Assembly: GCF_024385505.1 (NCBI RefSeq)
Contig: NZ_JANFLT010000006.1
Coordinates: 724,746-788,745, forward strand
Direction: 5' to 3'
Source: Arthrobacter zhaoxinii
GTDB taxonomy: Bacteria; Actinomycetota; Actinomycetes; Actinomycetales; Micrococcaceae
Length of the DNA stretch: 64,000 nucleotides
Part shown: piece by piece, positions 26,169 to 34,381 of the stretch
Layout of the letters: every line of letters starts with the position of its first letter
Numbering within the stretch: position 1 is the stretch's first letter
Position numbers and translations under genes: made by a program
The notes under the pieces: model-generated
The model's database searches: none
Seen by the model: only the letters and a program-made list of their open reading frames with translations
Told to the model about the DNA's origin: nothing

Positions 26169-26327
26169 ATGTGGAGCGTTATCCTTATGGGCCTGGCCGG
26201 ACTGCTGATCGGCGGAGCGGTGTCCTTCCGCAGCCAGGGCATGTCCAAAATCATTGTTATCAGTTTCTGGGTCCTGGCCGGAATGGCCCTGCTGGGTGCC
26301 TACCTGCTGACCCTCGACCTCTCCTGA
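26169..26327 (+). CDS. Small two-helix membrane protein in the his cluster
   Basis: A 52-residue ORF between hisH and hisA, starting 8 nt after the hisH stop and ending 22 nt before hisA. The translation has two hydrophobic helices ([16 protein letters not shown] and [20 protein letters not shown]) joined by a polar turn (SFRSQGMSK). Third-position GC is high and the spacing is operon-like, so it looks real. No function is known to me; proteins of this kind are found at this place in Arthrobacter-type his operons as hypothetical proteins. Confidence 0.7.
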   Translation: MWSVILMGLAGLLIGGAVSFRSQGMSKIIVISFWVLAGMALLGAYLLTLDLS

Positions 26328-26349
26328 CCCCACCACCGAAAGCCGTCAC

Positions 26350-27099
26350 ATGCCCTTCAGCGAAACCCCCGTCCTTGAACTCCTGCCCGCCGTGGATGTC
26401 GCGGACGGCCAAGCCGTGCGCCTCGTGCAGGGCGAAGCGGGCAGCGAGACCAGCTACGGCGATCCGCTGGATGCGGCCCTGGCCTGGCAGAACGACGGCG
26501 CCGAATGGGTCCACCTCGTGGACCTCGACGCCGCCTTCGGACGGGGCTCGAATCTAGACCTGCTCAGCCGCGTGGTGAAGGCAATGGATATCAAGGTGGA
26601 ACTCTCCGGCGGCATCCGCGACGACGAGTCCCTGGAGAAGGCCCTGGAACTGGGTGCCACCCGGGTCAATCTCGGCACGGCCGCGCTGGAGAACCCGGGA
26701 TGGACCGCCAGCGCCATTGCCCGCTACGGCCACGCGATCGCCGTCGGCCTCGACGTCCGCGGCACCACCCTCGCGGCCCGCGGCTGGACCCAGGAAGGCG
26801 GAGACCTCTGGGAGGTCCTGGCCCGGCTCGAAGAAGCCGGCTGCGCGCGGTACGTGGTTACCGACGTCACGAAGGACGGCACGCTCCGCGGACCCAATCT
26901 GGACCTGCTCCGCGAGGTGCTCAAGCGCACCGACCGTCCCGTCGTCGCGTCCGGCGGCATCTCGAGCCTCGATGACCTGGCAGCACTGCGGGAACTGGTT
27001 CCGCTCGGCCTCGAGGGCACCATCGTGGGCAAGGCACTCTACGCCGGCGCGTTCACGCTGCCGCAGGCCTTCGACGTCGCCGGGCACCCGGAACGCTGA
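26350..27099 (+). CDS. priA: Bifunctional phosphoribosyl isomerase PriA/HisA
   Basis: (beta-alpha)8-barrel isomerase acting on ProFAR in histidine synthesis; in many actinobacteria the same enzyme (PriA) also replaces TrpF in tryptophan synthesis. The 249-residue protein begins [20 protein letters not shown], with catalytic Asp in [19 protein letters not shown], a [11 protein letters not shown] phosphate loop, and [18 protein letters not shown] containing the second Asp. Actinobacterial identity and the absence of trpF nearby favour PriA, but dual activity is inferred. Confidence 0.93.
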   Translation: MPFSETPVLELLPAVDVADGQAVRLVQGEAGSETSYGDPLDAALAWQNDGAEWVHLVDLDAAFGRGSNLDLLSRVVKAMDIKVELSGGIRDDESLEKALELGATRVNLGTAALENPGWTASAIARYGHAIAVGLDVRGTTLAARGWTQEGGDLWEVLARLEEAGCARYVVTDVTKDGTLRGPNLDLLREVLKRTDRPVVASGGISSLDDLAALRELVPLGLEGTIVGKALYAGAFTLPQAFDVAGHPER

Positions 27100-27101
27100 G
27101 C

Positions 27102-27950
27102 GTGGCCGCACGTGAACTGCCCGGCCACATCGCTGCCGCCCTGGCCGGGGCGGGCGGTCCGGCCGACTCCGCGGGACGGGCCTGGTCCGGACGCGACCTC
27201 GCCGGCGAGGGAAATCCGCTGCATAACTTCGACGCCGACAACGGCGAGGCCGACGCCGGTTACACGGCAGCCCTGTCGAAGCTGATCGCCGGGACCGGCA
27301 GCGAAGCGGACGTCGTCGCAGCCCTCGCCACCGCCCGCGTTTTCGTACCGATCGTTGCGGTGCTCGGCGAGGAAGCCGAATCGGCCCACGGCCTGGCCGC
27401 GGACAAGCAGGCAGACATGGCGCTGGTATCGCTGACCGCTCCGGACGGACGCAAGGCGCTGCCCGTGTTCACCTCGGTGGCCGCGCTGGAACGCTGGCAT
27501 TCCGAAGCCCGGCCGGTGGCGGTCTATGCCAACCGTGCAGCGCTGTCCGCCGTGGCCGAAGACGCCCAGCTGCTGGTCATTGACCCCGGTGCCGATTTCA
27601 CCTTTGTGGTGCGGCGTCCGGCCATGTGGGCGCTCGCCCAGCAGCAGGAGTGGACGCCCTCCTATACCGACGCCGGACTGGCGGCCATGGCCGAAGCCGC
27701 CGCCGCGCCCGACCCCCGGATCAGAGCGGTTCTCCTGCAGCAGGGACCCGGCACTGCGTCGCGGACCGCCGGCGGTGCGCCGGTGGCGGGAGGCGGGGCA
27801 GGTCCCGAGCTTAGAATGGTGCTTCAGCTTGCGCCCGGACTGGATCCGCAGGACATCTCCGCCCTGGCGGCCGGCCTGCAGCAGCGCCTGACTGCCAACC
27901 CCGAGTTTGTTGAGCGCGTGGATTCACTGGATCTGAAAATAACGCGCTGA
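27102..27950 (+). CDS. SseB family protein
   Basis: A 282-residue cytoplasmic protein of the SseB-like family of unknown biochemical role. The N-terminal half has the SseB signature (VFVPIVAVLGEE, DMALVSLTAPDGRKALPVFTS, DPGADFTFVVRRPAMWAL). A linker and a smaller C-terminal part (LRMVLQLAPGLDPQDISALA) follow. The GTG start lies 2 nt after the hisA stop, so it is part of the his transcript. The link to histidine synthesis is positional only, but this neighbourhood recurs in actinobacteria. Confidence 0.85.
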   Translation: MAARELPGHIAAALAGAGGPADSAGRAWSGRDLAGEGNPLHNFDADNGEADAGYTAALSKLIAGTGSEADVVAALATARVFVPIVAVLGEEAESAHGLAADKQADMALVSLTAPDGRKALPVFTSVAALERWHSEARPVAVYANRAALSAVAEDAQLLVIDPGADFTFVVRRPAMWALAQQQEWTPSYTDAGLAAMAEAAAAPDPRIRAVLLQQGPGTASRTAGGAPVAGGGAGPELRMVLQLAPGLDPQDISALAAGLQQRLTANPEFVERVDSLDLKITR

Positions 27951-27984
27951 CCCGTCCGGCGTAGCCCGCCAGAAGAGAACCGCC

Positions 27985-29295
27985 GTGAATTTTGGCCTGT
28001 ACCGCGAAATGCTGCGGATAGCCCCCATCCGCCGTGTCCTGCTGATCGGGATGATCGCCCGTTTCCCGCATTCCGCCGCCGGCGTCCTGCTGACCCTGCA
28101 CGTGGTCAACACCATGGACCGGGGCTACGCGGCCGCAGGTGCGGTCGCCGCCGTCGTCACCATCGGCATCGCGGTCGGTGCCCCCTGGCGGGGGCGCCGT
28201 GTGGACACTGTGGGCCTGAGGCGCGCACTGATTCCCTCGGTCATTGCCGAAGCGGTTATCTGGAGCATTGCTCCGCATGCCAGCTTCGAGTGGCTGCTGG
28301 TGCTGGCGCTGATCGGCGGCGTGTTCACCCTTCCGGTCTTCAGCGTCGTGCGGCAGTCGCTCGGCGTCCTGGCCACCGGCGAGCAGCGTCGCACTGCCTT
28401 CGCGCTGGATTCCATCGCCACGGAGCTCATCTTCATGATGGGCCCTGCCCTGGGAGCGGTCATCGCAACGCGTTCGTCGGTCGTCGGACTTACCGCAGTG
28501 GGGGTGTCCTCCGCAGTAGCGGGGGTGCTGCTGATGTGGTTCAACCCGCCGACCAGGTCCGCGGAACCCCGGAACGCCGTGACCGCAGCGGACGAGCAGG
28601 ACGCTGCGGCGGCAGCCGCCGTTGCCGTGATCCCGGCAAACGTGCAGGAAGCACCGATGGAACTGACCGGGGCGGGCCTGCCGGACGGGCCGCAGAATCT
28701 GTTCGGCAGGCTGCGGAACGGCCTCGCGGGGAACTTCGGCTGGTTCACTCCGAGCGTGGCGGTGGTGTTTGCCGTCTCCGTGGGCGCCGGGCTGCTGCTG
28801 TCCAGTACCGACGTCGGCATTGTGGCGCTGGTGGAAACCGGTGGAAACCCGTCCGAGGTCGGGATCGTGTTTGTCGCATGGTGCGCGGCCTCCGCTATCG
28901 GCGGAATTCTCTACGGAGCCATGAACCGGCGGATCCCGCCGATGCTGCTCCTGCTGACCATGGCCGTCCTGACCATGCCGATGGCCTTCGCCACCGGAAC
29001 GCTCAGCCTTGCGCTGCTTTGTATTCCCGCTGGCCTGCTCTGCGCGCCCGTGCTGTCCTCGGCATCCGAGCGGGTGGCTGACCTCGTGTCAGAGGAACGG
29101 CGGGGCGAAGCCATGGGCTGGTACGGCTCGTCGATGACAGCCGGAACGGCCCTGGGCGCTCCTGTGGCCGGTCTGGCCATCGACGTCATCGGCCCCTGGT
29201 CCGGGTTCCTGATGGCCGGCGGCGCTGCCTCCCTGCTGGTCCTGCTGACGCTGACGGTCCGGCGCTTCGTGCGGCGCCCCGTCGGCGCTGCGTAA
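27985..29295 (+). CDS. MFS transporter
   Basis: A 436-residue major facilitator superfamily protein with about 12 hydrophobic helices and a central cytoplasmic loop (about residues 190-240) rich in Ala and acidic residues. No substrate-specific motif was recognised; the overall pattern resembles drug/proton antiporters. The GTG start has AGAAGAGAA upstream. It lies 34 nt after the SseB-like gene and is followed by a strong convergent terminator. Confidence 0.88.
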   Translation: MNFGLYREMLRIAPIRRVLLIGMIARFPHSAAGVLLTLHVVNTMDRGYAAAGAVAAVVTIGIAVGAPWRGRRVDTVGLRRALIPSVIAEAVIWSIAPHASFEWLLVLALIGGVFTLPVFSVVRQSLGVLATGEQRRTAFALDSIATELIFMMGPALGAVIATRSSVVGLTAVGVSSAVAGVLLMWFNPPTRSAEPRNAVTAADEQDAAAAAAVAVIPANVQEAPMELTGAGLPDGPQNLFGRLRNGLAGNFGWFTPSVAVVFAVSVGAGLLLSSTDVGIVALVETGGNPSEVGIVFVAWCAASAIGGILYGAMNRRIPPMLLLLTMAVLTMPMAFATGTLSLALLCIPAGLLCAPVLSSASERVADLVSEERRGEAMGWYGSSMTAGTALGAPVAGLAIDVIGPWSGFLMAGGAASLLVLLTLTVRRFVRRPVGAA

Positions 29296-29302
29296 AAGAA
29301 AA

Positions 29303-29367
29303 GCCCGAAGAGCCTGTCCGCGGATATCCGCGGTCCGGCGCATCGGCCGGGGTCAGGCTCTTCGGGC
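29303..29367. terminator. Bidirectional terminator between MFS and DUF1844 genes
   Basis: A perfect 14 bp stem (29303-29316 with 29354-29367) encloses a 16 nt perfect palindrome (29318-29333). A-rich sequence precedes it and TATAAA follows it. The genes on both sides converge here. Confidence 0.85.
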
Positions 29368-29402
29368 CTATAAAGGGAGAAAGCAGGGGAGGGGCGGGAT
29401 GC

Positions 29403-29831
29403 CTAGCTGACGGGGCCGGTGAACTTCTCGCCCGGGCCCTTGCCCGGAGCGTCCTGGAGAATCGAAGCCTCGCGGAAGGCCAGCTGCAGCGAACGGAGTC
29501 CGTCGCGCAACGGCCCGGCATGCTGGCTGCCGATCTCCGGGGCAGCCGCGGTGACAAAACCGGCGAGGGCGGTGATCAGCTTGCGGGCCTCATCCAGGTC
29601 CTTGAGCTCTTCGGCGTCGTCGCCTTCGGCCAGGCCGCACTTCACGGCCGCCGCGCTCATCAGGTGGACGGCCGCCGTCGTAATAACCTCGATGGCCGGC
29701 ACCTCGGCGATGTCGCGCATCTGCTCGACAACTTCCTGCTGCGCTGCAGCGGCAGATTCGGACTCTGCGGACGTTCCCGGGAAGGAGTGGCGGGTTGCTT
29801 CCCCTGCCGGATTGCTCTGTGGGGTACTCAT
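29403..29831 (-). CDS. DUF1844 family protein
   Basis: A 142-residue protein with the DUF1844 core (about 40-130): MRDIAEVPAIEVITTAAVHLMSAAAVKCGL, LDEARKLITALAGFVTAAAPEIG and LRDGLRSLQLAFREAS. The function is unknown. DUF1844 genes characteristically sit divergent from infC in actinobacteria, as here. The frame is open upstream to 29903, but ATG 29831 (MSTPQSNPAGE) gives the usual start. Confidence 0.87.
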   Translation of the reverse strand: MSTPQSNPAGEATRHSFPGTSAESESAAAAQQEVVEQMRDIAEVPAIEVITTAAVHLMSAAAVKCGLAEGDDAEELKDLDEARKLITALAGFVTAAAPEIGSQHAGPLRDGLRSLQLAFREASILQDAPGKGPGEKFTGPVS

Positions 29832-30179
29832 ACTGGTAAGCTTGTCACAGACCGACTGGTTGTCGTTACTTTCAATGCCCTTCACGGGCGGGATGAAAAT
29901 CACACTTTCCTCCTGGAAGCTTCGTCACCGGTATGCAAGCGGAGAACCCTCCCACCCGCGTCAGCCTGACCGCCCTCGTAGGCGGCAGAGTTGCCGGGTT
30001 CAGGTCGGCCCCGGACGGGCTGCAGTTTTTACTGCGGTTTATTCCGGGAGCTAACTGCCTTCGAACTGGCTTCGACGGCGGCTACTGCCGACCCTCTCAG
30101 GGCCTTCGATTGCGCTTGCAATTGGAGGCCTTCTTCATTTGCAGGCGGTAGCCGTTTTGAACTACACAGGAGCTGCAAC
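29832..30179 (+). other. infC promoter/leader region
   Basis: A 348 bp gene-free region between DUF1844 and infC. No convincing -35/-10 pair was found by eye. The 3' third (30079-30154) forms a strongly structured leader RNA, listed separately. Confidence 0.5.
30079..30154 (+). promoter_or_regulatory. Structured infC leader RNA with attenuator-like hairpin
   Basis: A 13 bp hairpin (30101-30113 with 30118-30130, GCTT loop, two G-U pairs) is followed by TTCTTCATTT, the shape of an intrinsic terminator. An outer 11 bp stem (30079-30089 with 30144-30154) encloses it. The outer 3' strand is made only after the U-tract, so it can form only on read-through. The layout suggests attenuation or autoregulation of the infC-rpmI-rplT operon. 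I do not recognise the RNA family. Confidence 0.6.
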
Positions 30180-31235
30180 ATTAGCGAGCCAAGAATCAAT
30201 GATCGAATCCGCGTCCCCGAGGTGCGGCTGGTAGGTCCGGCAGGCGAACAGGTCGGAGTGGTCCGGATTGAGGACGCGCTTCGTCTGGCTGCCGAGTCTG
30301 ACCTGGATCTTGTTGAGGTAGCACCGCAGGCCAAGCCTCCGGTGTGCAAACTAATGGACTTCGGCAAGTACAAGTACGAAGCCGCCGTCAAGGCACGCGA
30401 AGCCCGGAAGAACCAGACGAACACCGTTCTGAAGGAAATCCGCTTCCGCCTGAAGATCGACACCCACGACTACGAAACCAAGCGCGGACACGCCATGCGC
30501 TTCCTGGCCGCCGGTGACAAGGTCAAGGCCATGATCCAGTTCCGTGGACGTGAACAGCAGCGCCCGGAAATGGGTATGAAGCTGCTGAACAAGTTCGCTG
30601 AGGATGTCGCTGAAGTAGGTGTGGTTGAGTCCACTCCGCGGATCGACGGCCGCAACATGGTGATGGTCATTGGTCCGGTGAAGAACAAGGCCGAGGCCAA
30701 GGCCGAAGCCCGCCGCGCAACGCAGCGGGCCGATGCCAAGGCTGCGAACGAGGCAGTGAAGAACGGCGAGGCTCCGCCGCGCGTGGATACTTCTTCCGAG
30801 AAGGCTCCCATGACGCAGAGCCTTGCGGACCTGCTCCCGGACGGACTGCGTCTGGGGTCCTCCGCTGAAGCTGCCGACAAGGCACGCGCAGAGCAGGAAC
30901 AGGCTGAAAAGGAACAGGCCGCTAAGCGGGCCAAGGCTGCAGCTGCCGAAAAGGCTGCAACCGAGGCACGCCGTGTGGCAGCAGCCAGCAGGCCGGCCGC
31001 AGCGCCTGCCCCTGCAGCTGCCGCTCCGTCCCAGCCCGCCGAGGCAGCCAAGCCGGCAGAAGCAGCGAAGCCTGCCGCAGCGCCGAAGCCTGCAGCGGTG
31101 CCGAAGCCGACCGCTGCAAAGCCTGCGCCCAAGCCGGCAGCCCGGCCCAAGCCTGCAGCAGCACCGAAGCCTGCCGGCAAGCCGTCCTCCTCGCGGGGGA
31201 CCACCGGCCAGAACAAGCCCGGAACTGCAGAGTAG
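30180..31235 (+). CDS. infC: Translation initiation factor IF-3, ATT start, long C-terminal tail
   Basis: IF3 binds the 30S subunit and checks initiator codon-anticodon pairing. The start is taken as ATT 30180: it lies 7 nt after a perfect AGGAG (30168-30172) and gives [16 protein letters not shown], the conserved beginning. No ATG, GTG or TTG in frame fits. Escherichia coli infC also starts with ATT, allowing IF3 to limit its own translation. Residues 1 to about 168 are a normal two-domain IF3 ([26 protein letters not shown] at the linker). About 180 further residues form a charged then KPA-repeat tail ending GQNKPGTAE, doubling the protein's length. The operon continues with rpmI and rplT. 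Confidence 0.93.
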   Translation: MSEPRINDRIRVPEVRLVGPAGEQVGVVRIEDALRLAAESDLDLVEVAPQAKPPVCKLMDFGKYKYEAAVKAREARKNQTNTVLKEIRFRLKIDTHDYETKRGHAMRFLAAGDKVKAMIQFRGREQQRPEMGMKLLNKFAEDVAEVGVVESTPRIDGRNMVMVIGPVKNKAEAKAEARRATQRADAKAANEAVKNGEAPPRVDTSSEKAPMTQSLADLLPDGLRLGSSAEAADKARAEQEQAEKEQAAKRAKAAAAEKAATEARRVAAASRPAAAPAPAAAAPSQPAEAAKPAEAAKPAAAPKPAAVPKPTAAKPAPKPAARPKPAAAPKPAGKPSSSRGTTGQNKPGTAE

Positions 31236-31344
31236 TTTTACTGCTCTGCGCCTCGTTCCGGCGTCCAGTAAAAAGCCCTGGCACCCGCAAGGTGTCCGAA
31301 GCCCCGCGGGCCTGCCCGCGGAAACCTAAAGGAGATCGGTAGAC

Positions 31345-31539
31345 ATGCCGAAGATGAAGACCCACAGTGGCGCCAAGAAGCGCTTCAAGCTGACCGGTAC
31401 CGGCAAGCTCAAGCGCCAGCAGGCTAACCGCCGCCACTACCTGGAGCACAAGCCCTCCACGCTGACCCGCCGCCTTGCCAACGACAAGATCGTGTCACCG
31501 GCGGACGCCAAGGTCATCAAGAAGATGCTCGGCATCTAA
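31345..31539 (+). CDS. rpmI: 50S ribosomal protein L35
   Basis: A 64-residue basic protein, [20 protein letters not shown], then [16 protein letters not shown], the standard bL35 sequence. AAAGGAGAT lies 9 nt before ATG 31345. It is the second gene of infC-rpmI-rplT. A tight GC hairpin (31304-31321) lies in the infC-rpmI gap. Confidence 0.98.
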   Translation: MPKMKTHSGAKKRFKLTGTGKLKRQQANRRHYLEHKPSTLTRRLANDKIVSPADAKVIKKMLGI

Positions 31540-31660
31540 CTAATCCCCGACGGCTGTCCCACAAGGGCCGGCCTCACCCCATCAAAGCTTTCCCCGCTCC
31601 TGGGCCATCCAGGCGCAGTGACTTACCAAGTCGGGGAGATTTACCAAAAGGAGTACGCAC

Positions 31661-32314
31661 GTGGCACGTGTGAAGCGGGCGCTTAACGCCCACAAGAAGC
31701 GTCGGGTTATTCTCGAGCGCGCCAAGGGTTACCGCGGACAGCGTTCGCGCCTGGTCCGTAAGGCCAAAGAGCAGCTGCTGCACTCGTTTGTGTACAGCTA
31801 CGGCGACCGCCGCAAGCGTAAGGGCGACTTCCGCCGCCTGTGGATCCAGCGCATCAACGCTGCTTCCCGCGCCAACGGCCTGACCTACAACCGCCTGATC
31901 CAGGGCCTGAAGCTGGCCGAGATCCAGGTTGACCGCCGCATGCTGGCCGAGCTTGCCGTCAATGACGCCAATGCCTTCGCCGCGCTGGTCCAGCTCGCCA
32001 AGGACGCACTGCCGTCCGACACCTCCGCTCCGGCCGTCGAGGCTGCTCCGGTTGCCAAGGCCGCTGCTGCCCCCGCCGCCGAGAAGCCGGCTGCTGCCGT
32101 TGCCACCGCTCAGGGCGGATTCAAGGCTTCCGAGGGCGACGCCCCGGAAGGCTTCGTCATCAAGGGCAACCTGGGTTCGGGCAAGTACCACGTCCCGGGT
32201 TCCACCTGGTACGAGCAGACCGTTGCCGAATACTGGTTCAACTCCGTTGAAGCTGCCAAGGCTGCAGGCCTGGAGCCTGCTGGCGGAGAATCCCGCCAGA
32301 AGTTCCAGGGCTAA
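31661..32314 (+). CDS. rplT: 50S ribosomal protein L20 with extra C-terminal domain
   Basis: Residues 1-118 are ordinary bL20 ([51 protein letters not shown]), which binds 23S rRNA early in assembly. The protein runs to 217 residues, about 100 longer than typical bL20. After an Ala/Pro linker (119-160) comes a compact stretch (about 163-207) reading [30 protein letters not shown] and [14 protein letters not shown]. It resembles the sunset domain (IKGN..YHxPGS..Y..T..E.WFxSxxxAxxAGF) found at the ends of secreted nucleases and other proteins. Its ribosomal role is unknown. GTG start with AAAAGGAG upstream; operon with infC and rpmI. Confidence 0.93.
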   Translation: MARVKRALNAHKKRRVILERAKGYRGQRSRLVRKAKEQLLHSFVYSYGDRRKRKGDFRRLWIQRINAASRANGLTYNRLIQGLKLAEIQVDRRMLAELAVNDANAFAALVQLAKDALPSDTSAPAVEAAPVAKAAAAPAAEKPAAAVATAQGGFKASEGDAPEGFVIKGNLGSGKYHVPGSTWYEQTVAEYWFNSVEAAKAAGLEPAGGESRQKFQG

Positions 32315-32331
32315 GTCGGTTCCCTAAACCG

Positions 32332-33243
32332 ATGAACCTTGAAGGGCGCCCGCAGGCACCGCTTATGTCCAACCCCCGAGCTGATCGGGTCCGCGATGTA
32401 GCGAAGCTTGCCGGGCGCTCTTCGCGCTTAAAAACCGGCCGCTTCCTGGCCGAAGGGCCGCAGGCCGTGCGGGAGGCGCTCTCTGCGCACCGTGCGGCGG
32501 CGGCCGACGGCGCTCCCGCCGTCGTCCACGAGGTCTATGCCACGCAGGCGTGCCTGGACCGGCTTCCCGAACTGGCCGATCTGGCCCGCGGTGTGACGCT
32601 TCGCCTGGCCACCGACGAAGTCCTTGCCGCGATGGCCGACACCGTTTCACCCCAGGGCATCGTGGCGGTCTGTAACGTGTCCGCTGCGACGCTGGAGGAC
32701 GTTCTGGCCTCCGGCGCCAGGCTCATTGCCGTGCTGTGCGAGGTCCGGGATCCGGGCAACGCCGGCACCGTGCTGCGGGCTGCTGATTCCGCCGGGGCGG
32801 ACGCCGTGGTGCTCACCGCGTCCAGCGTCGATATCTACAACCCCAAAGCGGTGCGTTCCACCGCAGGATCTCTCTTCCATCTGCCCGTGGTGACCGGCGC
32901 AGATTTCGCCGCCGTCATGGACGCCGTTCATGCCGCCGGCATCACCGTCCTCGCCGCCGACGGCTACGGCAACGTGAATCTGGACCGGCTCCAGGACCTC
33001 AGTGCGGTGCGCCGCTTTGACGGCGCGGAGGGAACCGGGGCCGGCGACGACGACGCCCTGCCGCAGCTCGAGCAGCCCACGGCCTGGCTTTTCGGCAATG
33101 AAGCCCAGGGCCTGTCGGATACCGAGCTGGCCGCAGCCGACCACCGCGTAGCGGTTCCGCTCTACGGCCGCGCCGAGAGCCTGAACGTCGGCACGGCAGC
33201 TACGGTCTGCCTCTACGCGTCCGCCCGCGCCCAGAACGGATAG
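32332..33243 (+). CDS. SpoU/TrmH-family RNA 2'-O-methyltransferase
   Basis: A 303-residue SPOUT methyltransferase. The N-terminal substrate-binding domain (RVRDVAKLAGRSSRLKTGRFLAEGPQAVREAL) is followed by the knotted SAM domain with motifs LCEVRDPGNAGTVLRAADSAG, WLFGNEAQGLSD and VPLYGRAESLNVGTA. It modifies rRNA or tRNA ribose; the exact nucleotide is not readable from sequence. It begins 17 nt after rplT, a common actinobacterial adjacency. ATG 32332 is used; ATG 32365 (MSNPRADRVR) is an alternative that would match many homologues better. Confidence 0.9.
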   Translation: MNLEGRPQAPLMSNPRADRVRDVAKLAGRSSRLKTGRFLAEGPQAVREALSAHRAAAADGAPAVVHEVYATQACLDRLPELADLARGVTLRLATDEVLAAMADTVSPQGIVAVCNVSAATLEDVLASGARLIAVLCEVRDPGNAGTVLRAADSAGADAVVLTASSVDIYNPKAVRSTAGSLFHLPVVTGADFAAVMDAVHAAGITVLAADGYGNVNLDRLQDLSAVRRFDGAEGTGAGDDDALPQLEQPTAWLFGNEAQGLSDTELAAADHRVAVPLYGRAESLNVGTAATVCLYASARAQNG

Positions 33244-33433
33244 CCCAGGCACTTGCCCATGGCGGTCTCCGCTGATGCGGCTGCAGGCTCGTCCGGGAGT
33301 ACCCGGCGGGCGGAGCAAGGAGCCACCCATCGACTACTGATGCGGGCGCCGCTGCCATGTAGCGTATTTACAGGGGCACCTTTCGGACAGCCGAACAACT
33401 AAGCGAACGCCATCAGAGAAACGGGTCCTCCAT

Positions 33434-34381
33434 ATGTCTGCCAGCGGTGGAAATAAGGCGATTGTCGCGGCCCTGAGCGCCAACCTGGCCATTGCGGTCA
33501 TGAAGTTCATCGCCTTCGCCCTCACTCGTTCGTCCTCCATGCTCGCGGAGGCTATCCACTCGCTTGCCGACTCCGGCAACCAGGCCCTGCTGCTCGTGGG
33601 CGGTAAGCGTGCACGGCGCCAGGCGAGCCCCGAGCACCCCTTCGGCTACGGCCGTGAACGCTACGTTTACGCGTTCATCGTCTCCATCGTCCTCTTCAGC
33701 GTCGGCGGCCTGTTCGCCCTCTACGAGGCCTACCACAAGTGGCAGGATCCGCACCCGATCGAAGGCCGCTGGTGGTGGGTACCGCTGGCAGTGCTCGTCG
33801 GCGCGATCATTGCCGAAGCCTTCTCTTTCCGCACGGCCATCCGGGAATCGAACCACACGCGCGGCAAGCAGAGCTGGAAGCAGTTCGTGCGTACGGCCAA
33901 GGCACCGGAACTCCCGGTTGTTCTGCTCGAAGACCTGGGCGCGCTTCTCGGCCTGATCTTCGCCCTGTTCGGTGTGAGTATGACCCTGCTGACCCACAAC
34001 GGCATCTGGGACGCACTGGGCACGGGCATGATCGGCGTCCTGCTGGTCTTTATTGCCGTCATCCTGGGCATGGAGACGAAGTCCCTGCTGCTCGGTGAGT
34101 CTGCAACGAAGGAAGACGTCCGCCGGATCGAAGCGGCCCTCCAGGAAGATCCCGATACCCGGATCATCCACCTCAAGACCCTGCACCTGGGTCCGGAGGA
34201 ACTGCTCGTGGCCGCGAAGATCACCATGGCCAGGAGTGATACCGGCCAGGAAATCGCCGACGGCATCAACGCTGCGGAAGCACGGATCCGTGCCGCGGTA
34301 CCGATCGCAACCGCTATTTACCTGGAGCCTGACGTATTTACTTCGAAGAACGCTCAGGACGCCGGTCAAGGAACCCGCTGA
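33434..34381 (+). CDS. Cation diffusion facilitator transporter
   Basis: A 315-residue inner-membrane metal/proton antiporter of the CDF family, exporting divalent cations such as zinc, cobalt or iron. Six hydrophobic helices are present, with the metal-site motifs HSLADSGNQALL (HxxxD) in helix 2 and LLEDLGALLGL (acidic pair) in helix 5. A C-terminal cytoplasmic metal-binding domain (RRIEAALQEDPDTRIIHLKTLHLG) follows. ATG 33434 is used. The 3' end overlaps the convergent MFS gene by 44 nt. Metal specificity is not certain. Confidence 0.92.
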   Translation: MSASGGNKAIVAALSANLAIAVMKFIAFALTRSSSMLAEAIHSLADSGNQALLLVGGKRARRQASPEHPFGYGRERYVYAFIVSIVLFSVGGLFALYEAYHKWQDPHPIEGRWWWVPLAVLVGAIIAEAFSFRTAIRESNHTRGKQSWKQFVRTAKAPELPVVLLEDLGALLGLIFALFGVSMTLLTHNGIWDALGTGMIGVLLVFIAVILGMETKSLLLGESATKEDVRRIEAALQEDPDTRIIHLKTLHLGPEELLVAAKITMARSDTGQEIADGINAAEARIRAAVPIATAIYLEPDVFTSKNAQDAGQGTR

